Shown: in pieces, positions 17,567-25,732 of the stretch
How positions within the stretch are numbered: the stretch's first letter is position 1
Layout: every line of letters starts with the position of its first letter
Origin: Candidatus Poribacteria bacterium
GTDB lineage: Bacteria; Poribacteria; WGA-4E; WGA-3G
Length of the DNA stretch: 64,000 nt
Direction: 5' to 3'
Assembly (NCBI GenBank): GCA_022826805.1
Contig: JAJDUH010000027.1
Location: forward strand, 1 to 64,000
The notes under the pieces: model-generated
Told to the model about the DNA's origin: nothing
Database searches by the model: none
The model's input: the letters and a program-made list of their open reading frames with translations, nothing else
Position numbers and translations under genes: made by a program

Positions 17567-19189
17567 ATGACGAAAACCACTGATAAAGTCTCACCTGAAT
17601 TGCGAGAAGTTGAGAAGGAGATAGATAACTATTACAAATCTAATCCACTTCTCAAACTTCCTTTTGCGGCGGCTGCGTGGTCGTTGTTAGCGTATGCTGA
17701 AAATTGGCAACGAAGGCAAAGACACTTTCATAGCGGAACGCAGGCCCATGCGATAATAGCTGACGATCTTGTTAATGAGCTTAAGTATCCAGTGTCCTGG
17801 CTGTACAAAGTCTGCGAACCGGGCGGTCAGGCTCCTTTTGTTTTTGATGGCGACATTTTCAAAACGTCTCAGGATTTATTGAAATTAGCACGGGAATATA
17901 GATGGTTTGTTTTAGTTTACACAGGTGCCACTAATGGGTGGATTGAATTGGATCTTCAAGGGTCAACTATTCAGCCCAAGGACGATTTTTTCATGGGTAT
18001 AGAGTACGAAGCCTATGATCGCTTGGTTAAACCGCATAAATCACGAGAATCATTACCTTTGGTGAATTTTGATAATTTTCCGAGAGAAGCGATTGAGCGT
18101 TCACTAAAGGTCGAAGTCAATCGATTTAGTTATAAGTTAAACCCAAAAATTGTTTCTGATACGATGACAGTTCTGGGACCTCTATTTGATAGGAAGTTTT
18201 TGTTACCTAGTGAGTGGCAATTTAGCCGTTACTCCTTGAGAGATTTTCGTAGGGTTTTTGAGACAATTTCAGCTATGGCATATATTCGCTCTATAGCACA
18301 AACAATAGCTGAGAATCAAGGGGGTATTAATGGTTATGCTGACAGCATTTATGTTCCAACCTGTAGTGAATTACTAGGGCGTGTTGTTAGATATTCTGGT
18401 GTGTCAGACGCAAAAGTACAAAGCATCTTTGATGATTTAACCTATGGAAACAGAGGCATCAAACATCCTGATCCTGCTTTGCAGCCTTTAATTAAGCTGA
18501 ATTCAAAGCATTATGCAATTATGCCTAGTCTGTGGTTGTCACTCTCGCCAGAACGGAATTTGACTGTGCTCTTCAATAAACTGCCATCTGAGAGAAAAAT
18601 TTACGCAAAATTGGTTGATGAAAAAGAATGTTTTATGAGACAAGGTTTTACCGATAATTTGTCCGGTAAGGATTTTCGATTCGTGTGGGGAAGTACTGCA
18701 GACTTACCAGACGTTGATCTTGCCGTTATACAGGATTCGGAGAAAATGTGTTTACTATTGGAACTCAAATGGTTTATTGATCCAGCGGAAATACGTGAAA
18801 TTGTTGAGAGGTCTGCAGAAATTGAAAAAGGTATTTCCCAATCGCTTAAACTTAAAAGAGCTGTTACAGATAATCATAAACCATTATTAGAAAAACTTAA
18901 CATTGATTCCAGTTATAGAGTTGAGGTGGTTGTTGTCTCGGAGAATTGGATAGGCTATGTTGATGTGCAATCTCCAGAAGTACCTGTCATCCGTGCTGAC
19001 CATCTGATAGGAAAGTTAAAAACGACAGCGAGCCTTCAATCTATAATGAAATGGCTCATAGATCGAAAGTATCTTCCTAAGGAAGGAACGCATTTTAAGG
19101 TTATCAGACCTACCCACACAATTGGTAAATGGAGTCTGAAGTGGTATGGGATTAAGCCTCTTATTCGAGATGCGTTTTTTCCTTTGTAA
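17567..19189 (+). CDS. Uncharacterised protein with a PD-(D/E)XK nuclease-like core
   Basis: This 540-aa protein is of no family I recognise with certainty. The C-terminal half contains D384 in PDVDLAVI followed 15 residues later by E399-L-K401 in LLLELKW. That is the spacing and hydrophobic context of a PD-(D/E)XK nuclease active site. The N-terminal 350 residues are mixed alpha/beta and aromatic-rich, without a visible signal peptide or membrane segment. Base composition looks more AT-rich than the helicase and methylase genes, consistent with separate acquisition. It follows the protease gene by 91 bp with the same orientation. Confidence 0.6.
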   Translation: MTKTTDKVSPELREVEKEIDNYYKSNPLLKLPFAAAAWSLLAYAENWQRRQRHFHSGTQAHAIIADDLVNELKYPVSWLYKVCEPGGQAPFVFDGDIFKTSQDLLKLAREYRWFVLVYTGATNGWIELDLQGSTIQPKDDFFMGIEYEAYDRLVKPHKSRESLPLVNFDNFPREAIERSLKVEVNRFSYKLNPKIVSDTMTVLGPLFDRKFLLPSEWQFSRYSLRDFRRVFETISAMAYIRSIAQTIAENQGGINGYADSIYVPTCSELLGRVVRYSGVSDAKVQSIFDDLTYGNRGIKHPDPALQPLIKLNSKHYAIMPSLWLSLSPERNLTVLFNKLPSERKIYAKLVDEKECFMRQGFTDNLSGKDFRFVWGSTADLPDVDLAVIQDSEKMCLLLELKWFIDPAEIREIVERSAEIEKGISQSLKLKRAVTDNHKPLLEKLNIDSSYRVEVVVVSENWIGYVDVQSPEVPVIRADHLIGKLKTTASLQSIMKWLIDRKYLPKEGTHFKVIRPTHTIGKWSLKWYGIKPLIRDAFFPL

Positions 19190-19223
19190 TACGGTTGCAC
19201 TAATTGCTAATTTTTGTTAAAAT
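19182..19223 (+). promoter_or_regulatory. Repeated island promoter, copy 1
   Basis: TTGCAC (19195-19200), a 17-bp spacer and TAAAAT (19218-19223) with TGT before it. The preceding TAATACGG and this layout are shared exactly with copy 2 at 22829-22857, although the spacers differ. The -10 ends 2 bp before the MITE-like element at 19226, so transcription would start inside that element and read into the gene at 19392. Confidence 0.55.
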
Positions 19224-19225
19224 AA

Positions 19226-19346
19226 TAGGACTTACGCAAAATGTGCAAAAAAGCGATATATTTTATCAAAAAAGGTGTTCCTTCAGTGTTTAACCCCCTA
19301 AATCTCCCTTATCAGGGGGACTTTAAGAAAAAGTGCGTAAGTCCTA
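19226..19346. mobile_element. MITE-like element (121 bp) with 13-bp terminal inverted repeats
   Basis: The left end is TAGGACTTACGCA (19226-19238) and the right end TGCGTAAGTCCTA (19334-19346), a perfect 13-bp inverted repeat. If the outer TA is a target duplication, the element itself is GGAC...GTCC. It has no coding capacity. The inside holds a CCCCCTAAAT/TCAGGGGG hairpin-like segment whose core is shared with the methylase minisatellite. The ends match the terminus beside the transposase fragment at 2-139, so a related transposase could have mobilised it. Confidence 0.75.
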
Positions 19347-19391
19347 AATAATTCTTTGAAGTTCATAATTGACCTATGTGAATCTGATTGG

Positions 19392-19838
19392 ATGCCACAC
19401 ATAACACAATTACAGATTATTCCTGATTTCGTAGGTGAAAAAATCAATGGCAGTTCTGGGAAAATTATGCTAAATGAATATATAAACACTCAATCACCCA
19501 TAGTAGCGGATGCCGGTTTTCTCTTCAGTGCTATAAAGGAATTGGATGCCTCACGGCTTCTTTGGCAACCTACGGAAGTATTGCTCAAATTTGTCTATCC
19601 TAAGGCAATAGAAGTTGGAAGCATAAATTCTCCTTCCGGTGAAGAAGAAAAACCAGAGATTTCAATGCCTTCTTTACCAAAAAAACGCCTTGCTTTTCCC
19701 ACCTACGATGAAGAGGACATCCTTAAGTGGGATGTTGTTATACCTCCGCCTCCTCGTCCATCCGGAACAATACGGGTTAGACTAAAATTCAAGGGACGAA
19801 GGAAACCGATTCCTATTGAGGATCCTTGGGCAGAATAG
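19392..19838 (+). CDS. Hypothetical protein, possibly 5'-altered by the adjacent element
   Basis: This is a 148-aa protein from the ATG at 19392; a TTG at 19356 would add 12 residues. No recognised domain. The C-terminal half is rich in proline and charge (IPPPPRPSGTIRV near the end) and looks flexible. Neither start has a convincing ribosome binding site, and the MITE-like element ends only 45 bp upstream, so the original start may have been removed. It lies 13 bp upstream of the next gene and probably shares its transcript. A role in the same system as that neighbour is possible but unproven. Confidence 0.5.
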   Translation: MPHITQLQIIPDFVGEKINGSSGKIMLNEYINTQSPIVADAGFLFSAIKELDASRLLWQPTEVLLKFVYPKAIEVGSINSPSGEEEKPEISMPSLPKKRLAFPTYDEEDILKWDVVIPPPPRPSGTIRVRLKFKGRRKPIPIEDPWAE

Positions 19839-19851
19839 ACATTATTACTTT

Positions 19852-20394
19852 ATGCATGCTTTAGAAACAACTTACCCTTGGTATTGCTTAGTAAGCGGGA
19901 CTGAACTTGAGCAAGGAGACATTCTGGAGGATTGTCCCGTGTTTTCCCCACCTGCCAATCTCACGTTAAATTCTTTGGAGGCAGTAACAGATTTTGCTTG
20001 GGAACAACAGGATGTGATTATCATGTCTCAAAGCTGCGATTTAGTTGAAGGTAGGGAGAAAATTGAGGAAGTATTACTTTGTGCTGTTTGGAAGCGATCA
20101 GAACTTACGAAGGGGCATCTTTCCACAGACAAAGGTATGGAAGATGCTCGTAGAGGACAGCTTCCGGCTTATCATGTACTTAACGAGTGTAAATTGGCAC
20201 AGATGGAAAAAGAATTCAGGGTCGTCGACTTTCGCTATATTTTCACCCTTCCCTTAGATTTTTGTAGAGAGTTCGCAGGAAAATCCCAACCTCGCATTCG
20301 ACTGTTACCCCCGTACCGAGAGCATCTTTCTCAGGCTTTTGCCCGTTTTTTCATGCGGGTGGGTTTACCTACTGATATTCCTCAGTTCAGATAA
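19852..20394 (+). CDS. Hypothetical protein with a SQSCDL motif
   Basis: This 180-aa protein starts at the ATG at 19852; a TTG at 19816 overlapping the upstream gene is less likely. Visible features are an N-terminal segment EQGDILEDCPV and the strand-turn VIIMSQSCDLV with a conserved-looking Cys-Asp pair. Proteins with this QSCDL pattern occur in several bacteria as uncharacterised genes, but I cannot assign an activity. It is downstream of and probably cotranscribed with the 19392 gene. Nothing suggests export. Confidence 0.55.
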   Translation: MHALETTYPWYCLVSGTELEQGDILEDCPVFSPPANLTLNSLEAVTDFAWEQQDVIIMSQSCDLVEGREKIEEVLLCAVWKRSELTKGHLSTDKGMEDARRGQLPAYHVLNECKLAQMEKEFRVVDFRYIFTLPLDFCREFAGKSQPRIRLLPPYREHLSQAFARFFMRVGLPTDIPQFR

Positions 20395-20536
20395 TCATGC
20401 TCATTTGACAGTAGTGAATGAAGTAATTACCTCTGAGGATCTTGTTGTTCAATACTAGTGAACGCATATTATTTAGAGCAATTCAAGGGAAAGGTTAACA
20501 GAGCCTTGTAATGAATTTTAAAACATGGGGGATATC

Positions 20537-22060
20537 ATGGACGATTTAATCCACAAAAAGATTGTTTTGTGTTTGCTAGATTGTGTTCCCAAATCCGTAG
20601 ATGAAGTGGCTGATGAGATTCGCCAACCGTCAGTGACTGTAGGACACCAACTTTCTATACTCGTTTCAGGAGGTATCTGCGAAAAAGTAAGTGGGGATGA
20701 GGTGAGTCAGTATGTTGTCAAGCGAGATATTGCGGTTTTCGCAGAATTGGTTAAAGAATTCCTTTCAAATAAAGAAGATCATGAGGAGCAAATAGAACAG
20801 TTCATTACTTCGAAATATTACCTTACCGAAATTAATGATGAGCTCATTGATTATGTCCTTAACCGCTTTTATATCAATTTGGTATATCAAACTGATGAGA
20901 CTAAAAAGGGCATCCAAAGAATATTACTTGCCTCCCCCTCGGCTCTCTACTTCACTCTACATGGTGACACAACAATCTTTAGTCAATTGCAGTCAAATTG
21001 GAGTCAGTTAGAGCCTTCAGATGAAACTCGGGAGTGGTTCACTCAAATTATTCATTCGCAGTTCATGACCCCATTGTTAGAAATGCTTATTGCTGATATG
21101 AAAGTTACCACTTACGGTTTTCTCTATGCTAAACTCCAACTTCGAGTGGCAAAGGTAAATATTCAAGTGAGTTTAGCAAATCTGGATGGAAAGTATGTTG
21201 AGGCAATGGCAGGGGGGATATTTTCTTTATTTAGAGCGACAGAGGATTTTCGTGCTGGGCAATTAGTTTCAGCTGTTGATCCAATGGGTGCCTGCTATGA
21301 TGGTATAGCATTTCTTCATCTTGGAGAGTTCCAAACTGCCCTTGAACATTTTGATAAAGCATTTAGCGCAGTGCAAAATCCAATTCAAAAAGCAATCGTT
21401 CTGAATAACAAGGGATGGGCTTTTCTTAACCTTAAACAACACCAAAAAGCAATTGAGTGTTTTGAAAAAGGTATCGAATTTGATTCAGAAGGTGAAATTC
21501 CTTTGTTACGTGAAAACAAACAAGTAGCCGAGGAGTACTTAGCGCGGGCAACTGACACAGACAACTTAACCGAGCCGACTCAAATTCGTTTTATTCAGGA
21601 TCAACCCGTTCCTTTTGAGGAAACACGCCTTTATGAATTTAAGGAAATCGGAGGCAGAAATCCGGTTAGATCGATTACAAATACTGCTGATGAATATGCC
21701 GTTGCCTTTTTCAATTGCGAAGGTGGACGTACTTTCTGGGGAATAGATAATGATAGAATCACAGTGGGTGTAAACCTTGATGACCAACAGAGAGATGAGG
21801 TGCGTCGTAAAGTATCTGAAAAACTTGGCTCTATAGATCCTCCGATCAGCGTCGAAAATTGGCACCTTGAATTTCATAATGTTTACAACCTTCAGGCGGA
21901 AACTATAGAAGATTTATGGGTCATTGAACTCCTAGTCCTACCTCCGCAAGAAAGAGACATTTTTTACACAAACAGCGGAGAACTTTTCGTCAAAACCGAA
22001 GGGGGTAAACAGAAATTATTAGGACCGCAGGTAACTGAGTTTATCCGCAGGCGTTGTTAG
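20537..22060 (+). CDS. wHTH-TPR-AlbA_2 (Schlafen-like) protein
   Basis: This 507-aa protein starts at the ATG at 20537; ATG at 20525 is four codons earlier, but the GGGGGA at 20527-20532 favours the later one. Residues about 1-75 form a winged helix (DEVADEIRQPSVTVGHQLSIL). Residues about 250-325 contain two TPR-like units (FQTALEHFDKAF, QKAIECFEKGIEFD). The last 160 residues are an AlbA_2/Schlafen-type putative nucleotide- or nucleic-acid-binding domain (YEFKEI, AVAFFNCEGGRTFWGI). Together they suggest a DNA-binding sensor or regulator. It closes the cassette bracketed by direct repeats. Confidence 0.75.
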   Translation: MDDLIHKKIVLCLLDCVPKSVDEVADEIRQPSVTVGHQLSILVSGGICEKVSGDEVSQYVVKRDIAVFAELVKEFLSNKEDHEEQIEQFITSKYYLTEINDELIDYVLNRFYINLVYQTDETKKGIQRILLASPSALYFTLHGDTTIFSQLQSNWSQLEPSDETREWFTQIIHSQFMTPLLEMLIADMKVTTYGFLYAKLQLRVAKVNIQVSLANLDGKYVEAMAGGIFSLFRATEDFRAGQLVSAVDPMGACYDGIAFLHLGEFQTALEHFDKAFSAVQNPIQKAIVLNNKGWAFLNLKQHQKAIECFEKGIEFDSEGEIPLLRENKQVAEEYLARATDTDNLTEPTQIRFIQDQPVPFEETRLYEFKEIGGRNPVRSITNTADEYAVAFFNCEGGRTFWGIDNDRITVGVNLDDQQRDEVRRKVSEKLGSIDPPISVENWHLEFHNVYNLQAETIEDLWVIELLVLPPQERDIFYTNSGELFVKTEGGKQKLLGPQVTEFIRRRC

Positions 22061-22135
22061 AACGATACGGAAACAGACTAAATTCGTTCGGGGATCATGT
22101 TGCTCCTCTTACTTTGATATTGAGCATTTTGATCG

Positions 22136-22189
22136 GAGGAATTGAACTTCATCATCAACTACGACATCAAGTATCGTATGGGATTGGGA
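22136..22189 (+). pseudogene. Direct repeat DR-2: remnant of a methylase 3' end
   Basis: This 54-bp sequence, about 50/54 identical to 15339-15392, encodes LNFIINYDIKYRMGLGN followed by a stop. No methylase coding sequence precedes it. It is either the scar of a deleted second methylase or the duplicated target of whatever inserted the 15.4-22.1 kb cassette. Confidence 0.75.
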
Positions 22190-22459
22190 AATTGATGCAT
22201 TTGGTTGTCTGAATCGCGGATTTCACAGATTTTCCCGCGTTCAGGGACAGCAGAATTGGCTCCGCACAGACACTGATCGCTAATTCACCCGGACAGTTTG
22301 CACAGATATTTCGTTAAATATAATTTATCATTTCGTATTTTCACGGAGAGAGGCTATATTGCGTTCCACGAACCCACGGCTCCCCTGACTTTAGAAAATC
22401 CTCCGTGAAACCTCCGTGAATCGTGCCTATTGAAAGCATCGCGAGCATGAAGAAACACC

Positions 22460-22561
22460 CCGGGGAATGCCATAAGGCATTCATACCCGGGCAAGTCCAC
22501 ACGGACTTGATACCCGGTGAAGTGCATAAGCACTTCATACCGTTGATTCTGATTCTGATTC
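22460..22561. repeat. Three family A hairpin modules in tandem
   Basis: GAATGCC-ATAA-GGCATTC (22465-22482), CAAGTCC-ACAC-GGACTTG (22492-22509) and TGAAGTGC-ATAA-GCACTTCA (22518-22537) are joined by ATACCCGG linkers. They end in ATACCGTTGATTC plus GATTC repeats. Three different stems, each perfectly paired, lie in one array. The rest of the 22061-22992 spacer holds DR-2, an 18-bp palindrome at 22660-22677 (CCTCTGAAA/TTTCAGAGG), the second island promoter and a family D repeat. No gene is supported. Confidence 0.85.
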
Positions 22562-22820
22562 GCAAAAACACTCGCTCCTACAAGAAATTGTCAGCAATCA
22601 GCAAGCAGCAGTTGGAATTTGGAGATCTTGCCGACGAAAGAATAACGACTGGCTATCCGCCTCTGAAATTTCAGAGGAACTTCCGATAAACCTTCTTCAA
22701 AAACCGCCTAAAACCCAGTCACAGTATAGGTTTATAACCCTTTCTCAAATCTATCACTTTTCAGATTTTACGCTGAATACTCTGAAAAAGTGCTCTATCT
22801 CCGTTTCGGGTTTCTTTGTG

Positions 22821-22857
22821 TAATACGGTTGCACACATTCCCAACTTCTGTTAAAAT
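22821..22857 (+). promoter_or_regulatory. Repeated island promoter, copy 2
   Basis: TAATACGG, then TTGCAC (22829-22834), a 17-bp spacer and TAAAAT (22852-22857) preceded by TGT. This matches copy 1 at 19182-19223 in both hexamers, spacing and the TAATACGG upstream box. A family D repeat begins 20 bp downstream, between this promoter and the gene at 22993. Confidence 0.55.
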
Positions 22858-22876
22858 TGTATACAAAAGTATTATC

Positions 22877-22977
22877 GTAGGTTGGGTTGAGCGGTGAAAG
22901 TGTACAATCCGCCAGTTGATACGCAGGTGTCCATTGGCGATCCGCATTTCTCAGAGATAGTCGTAGCGAAACCCAAC
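22877..22977. repeat. Family D repeat (GTAGGTTGGGTTGAGCGG), shortened copy
   Basis: The left end GTAGGTTGGGTTGAGCGG (22877-22894) pairs over its GTTGGGTT with AACCCAAC at 22970-22977. A longer element with the same ends occupies 56113-56331. A GTG inside this repeat opens an apparent 33-codon extension of the next gene, which is why the gene start is placed after it. Confidence 0.65.
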
Positions 22978-22992
22978 ACATTATCAAAAACT

Positions 22993-24375
22993 ATGGAAAC
23001 CTCTAATCTCAAACAACGCATTGCCCAAGGCGAAAACGCCACGACCGAATTCAAAGAGAACTTCGATCAGGAGGTTATTGAGACCGCTGCTGCATTTGCT
23101 AATACCCATGGCGGTACTGTGTTTATTGGTGTTACCGATAGACGAGACATAAGCGGAATTACCATCGGCAAAGAGACACTGAGAGACATCTCAAATCGAA
23201 TTTCCCAAACGACTGAGCCGCGGGTGAGTCTGGAGATTGAATCAGTTGACGTAGAGGAAAAATCGGTGTTGTTGGTGCATATCGCGGAAGCCTCTATAAA
23301 ACCTGTTTCTGTGAGAGGGAGATGCTACAAGCGAGTAGGCAATAGCAACCGAGTCATAACTCCCCAAGAAATTGCCCAGATGCATCTCAATACCACTGGA
23401 CAAACTTGGGATGGACTCTTAGTTACACGGGCTGGGATGGATGATATAGATGAGCAAAAGGTTCAATGGTATCTGGCGCGGCGAGAGGAAATCCGAAATG
23501 TGTCTAAACCGCAAGATATGAACATAACAGCGTTTTTGAAGAATATTAATGGTGTTGGCGATGAAGAAACCCCAACCCACGCTGGCCTTCTTTTCTTCGG
23601 TAAACACCCCCAACGAAGATTTTTCTACAATGCCCAATTACGGGTCGTTAGATTCAAAGGAACATCCGTTATCCACCCGGTCATTGACCGGCTTGATTGC
23701 TTTGAGACACTCTGGGAAAACGTTAACGCTGCTGAGGAGTTCATAAGAAAAAACATCCGGCTTCTCAGTTTTCGGACCGCAAGGAGTTTCCAACGTGATG
23801 ATAAATTTGAATACCCGCTAAATGCCCTACGGGAAGCCATTATCAACGCCTTGATTCACCGCAATTATCAAGAAACCGCGGATGTCCGCGTCTTCATATT
23901 TGACAACCGCGTTGAGGTCATTAACCCCGGCGCTTTTCCAGAAGGCGTTAGTCCAGATGAGCCTACTCACAAACCGGTGAACCCGATTTTGAGTCAATTG
24001 ATGTTTGATATTGGTTTCATTGAACGGTACGGTGCTGGCATCAGGATGATGCGGAGATTATCTGTAGAGTGGGGAAACAAAGAACCTCGCTATGAATTTC
24101 ATCCACTTGAGACGAAAATTATCTTTGACTCACCGATTCAGGAGAGCACTTTTATAGAGATTGATGATATTTCAGAACAGTTGAACGAGCGTCAAAAAAA
24201 TGCTTTTTCCTATGTGCAAAGACACGGGCAAATTGCGACAAAGGAGTATGTGGAGATTAACAAGGTCTCACGCCGTGTTGCCTATGAGGAACTTAGGGAT
24301 ATGACAGATAACGGTTTATTGTTTATGATAGGAAAGGGAAGGGGAACCAAGTACGTACAAAAAGTGAGGGATTAG
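22993..24375 (+). CDS. AlbA_2-domain ATP-binding/transcriptional regulator (COG2865 type)
   Basis: This 460-aa protein starts at the ATG at 22993 (METSNLKQRIAQGENATTEF). The longer frame upstream lies in a family D repeat. The N-terminal AlbA_2/Schlafen domain shows EFKENFD and AFANTHGGTVFIGV. The central GHKL-like HATPase_c_4 region shows LREAIINALIHRNY, FDNRVEVINPGAFP and ERYGAGIRMM. The C-terminal 70 residues form a winged helix. COG2865 members are predicted DNA-binding regulators, often in defence or mobile islands. The next gene lies 52 bp downstream, after a 12-bp direct repeat (ATTAGGTAAGCG, twice), and is probably cotranscribed. Confidence 0.85.
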   Translation: METSNLKQRIAQGENATTEFKENFDQEVIETAAAFANTHGGTVFIGVTDRRDISGITIGKETLRDISNRISQTTEPRVSLEIESVDVEEKSVLLVHIAEASIKPVSVRGRCYKRVGNSNRVITPQEIAQMHLNTTGQTWDGLLVTRAGMDDIDEQKVQWYLARREEIRNVSKPQDMNITAFLKNINGVGDEETPTHAGLLFFGKHPQRRFFYNAQLRVVRFKGTSVIHPVIDRLDCFETLWENVNAAEEFIRKNIRLLSFRTARSFQRDDKFEYPLNALREAIINALIHRNYQETADVRVFIFDNRVEVINPGAFPEGVSPDEPTHKPVNPILSQLMFDIGFIERYGAGIRMMRRLSVEWGNKEPRYEFHPLETKIIFDSPIQESTFIEIDDISEQLNERQKNAFSYVQRHGQIATKEYVEINKVSRRVAYEELRDMTDNGLLFMIGKGRGTKYVQKVRD

Positions 24376-24427
24376 GTAAGCGATTAGGTAAGCGATTAAC
24401 TACACGAATATAAGAGGCAGGTCCCAC

Positions 24428-25732
24428 ATGTCAGAAGAAAAGATCAACGGCATCACCAAGATAGCCGTGAAGGGTTTCAAGTCGATAGCGGAGGAATGTG
24501 CAATTGACATCCGTCCGTTGACAATTCTTGCCGGTGCCAACAGTTCTGGGAAATCCAGTATTATGCAACCGCTACTGATGCTAAAGCAAACGCTGGAGGC
24601 ACCTTATGACCCGGGCCCGCTGAAAATTGATGGACCGAACGTTCAATTTACTGAGGCAGTGCAATTCCTGTCCATGTTACCGCAGAAAAAAAAGACAGAT
24701 AGTTTTCAAATTCAAATTGAGACTTGTGACTCCATCATTACTCACTCGTTGAGAGAAGTTTTCAGAAAAGGACCAAACCGGATTGAAATTGTTGAAATGG
24801 CTACCGAAACGAAGTCAGCCGAACCAACCTATGGATATCCTAAGCGTTTAAAATTGTTTCCCGGGATGTCACTTGGAGAAATCAAAGCACAACTTGACCA
24901 AAACATGATTCCCGAAGATTACAATGTGGTGAAACGCTTACGATGTTTTTTGCATTTAGAATCTCAAGATAGCTATCGTTCTGCAAAGAGCACTTCTAAC
25001 TTTGAGTCCAATATCCTCGACATTGTTCACCTCCCCGGATTACGAGGCAATCCTGAACGCACCTATAGACTGATCAGCACCGGTCGGCGTTCCCCCGGTA
25101 CTTTTGAACATTATGCTGCGAGTATCATTCACGAATGGCAGGAGAAGAAAGATGAACGCCTGAAAACATTAGGCAATGCCGTTCATATTCTTGGGTTAAC
25201 AGGAAAAGTCGGGACGCGAAGAGTTAGTGATGTGGGTATTGAAGTTCAAGTTGGTCGTCTCCTGTCTACTAAAACTGATGAGGCGGGCATGGTTAACATT
25301 GCCGATGTAGGGATTGGTGTATCCCAGGTCCTGCCGGTTTTGGTCGCTGTAATTGCCGCGGAACCGGGGCGGTTAGTCTATCTTGAACAACCCGAGCTCC
25401 ATCTCCACCCTCGCGCCCAAGTCGCTTTAGCACAAGTGCTGGCAAACGCGGCGAAGCGAGGGGTCCGCGTCGTTGTTGAAACGCACAGTTCACTGCTACT
25501 TTTGGGGATTCAAACGCTTATTGCCGAAGGGGACCTCTCACTCGACTTGGTTAAACTCCACTGGTTCACACGACGCGAAGATGGCGTAACAGAAGTTACC
25601 AGTGCCGACTTAGACGATGTAGGAGCTTACGGAGAGTGGCCCGAAGATTTTGCAGATGTGGATCTCAAGACACAGAGTCGCTACCTCAATGCTGTGGACA
25701 GGCTTAGGTTTGGAAAAGAGGAGGCATCTTGA
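24428..25732 (+). CDS. AAA ATPase, DUF3696/OLD-RecF-like
   Basis: This 434-aa ABC-like ATPase of the RecF/OLD superfamily has an N-terminal GFKSI segment, Walker A AGANSSGKSS (residues about 31-40), the C-terminal Walker B region VYLEQPELHLHP and the H-loop VVVETHSSLLL. The C-terminal layout fits DUF3696-type ATPases. These often pair with a small effector. Here the last bases overlap the start of a PIN-like gene (TTGA at 25729-25732), a coupling typical of ATPase-effector pairs. It lacks a TOPRIM domain, so it is not a full OLD nuclease. Confidence 0.85.
   Translation: MSEEKINGITKIAVKGFKSIAEECAIDIRPLTILAGANSSGKSSIMQPLLMLKQTLEAPYDPGPLKIDGPNVQFTEAVQFLSMLPQKKKTDSFQIQIETCDSIITHSLREVFRKGPNRIEIVEMATETKSAEPTYGYPKRLKLFPGMSLGEIKAQLDQNMIPEDYNVVKRLRCFLHLESQDSYRSAKSTSNFESNILDIVHLPGLRGNPERTYRLISTGRRSPGTFEHYAASIIHEWQEKKDERLKTLGNAVHILGLTGKVGTRRVSDVGIEVQVGRLLSTKTDEAGMVNIADVGIGVSQVLPVLVAVIAAEPGRLVYLEQPELHLHPRAQVALAQVLANAAKRGVRVVVETHSSLLLLGIQTLIAEGDLSLDLVKLHWFTRREDGVTEVTSADLDDVGAYGEWPEDFADVDLKTQSRYLNAVDRLRFGKEEAS

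Noticed and set aside
22460..22561. CRISPR array
   Set aside because: The repeats are short palindromes with covarying stems and no spacer-length unique segments; no Cas genes in the window.
22423..22689. Open frame of 88 codons in the long spacer before the COG2865-type gene
   Set aside because: It runs through the family A hairpin array and encodes only repeat-derived sequence; no ribosome binding site or plausible protein pattern.
22894..22992. N-terminal extension of the COG2865-type protein from the GTG at 22894
   Set aside because: The extension lies in a family D repeat and lacks homology-like character; ATG at 22993 gives a normal N-terminus.
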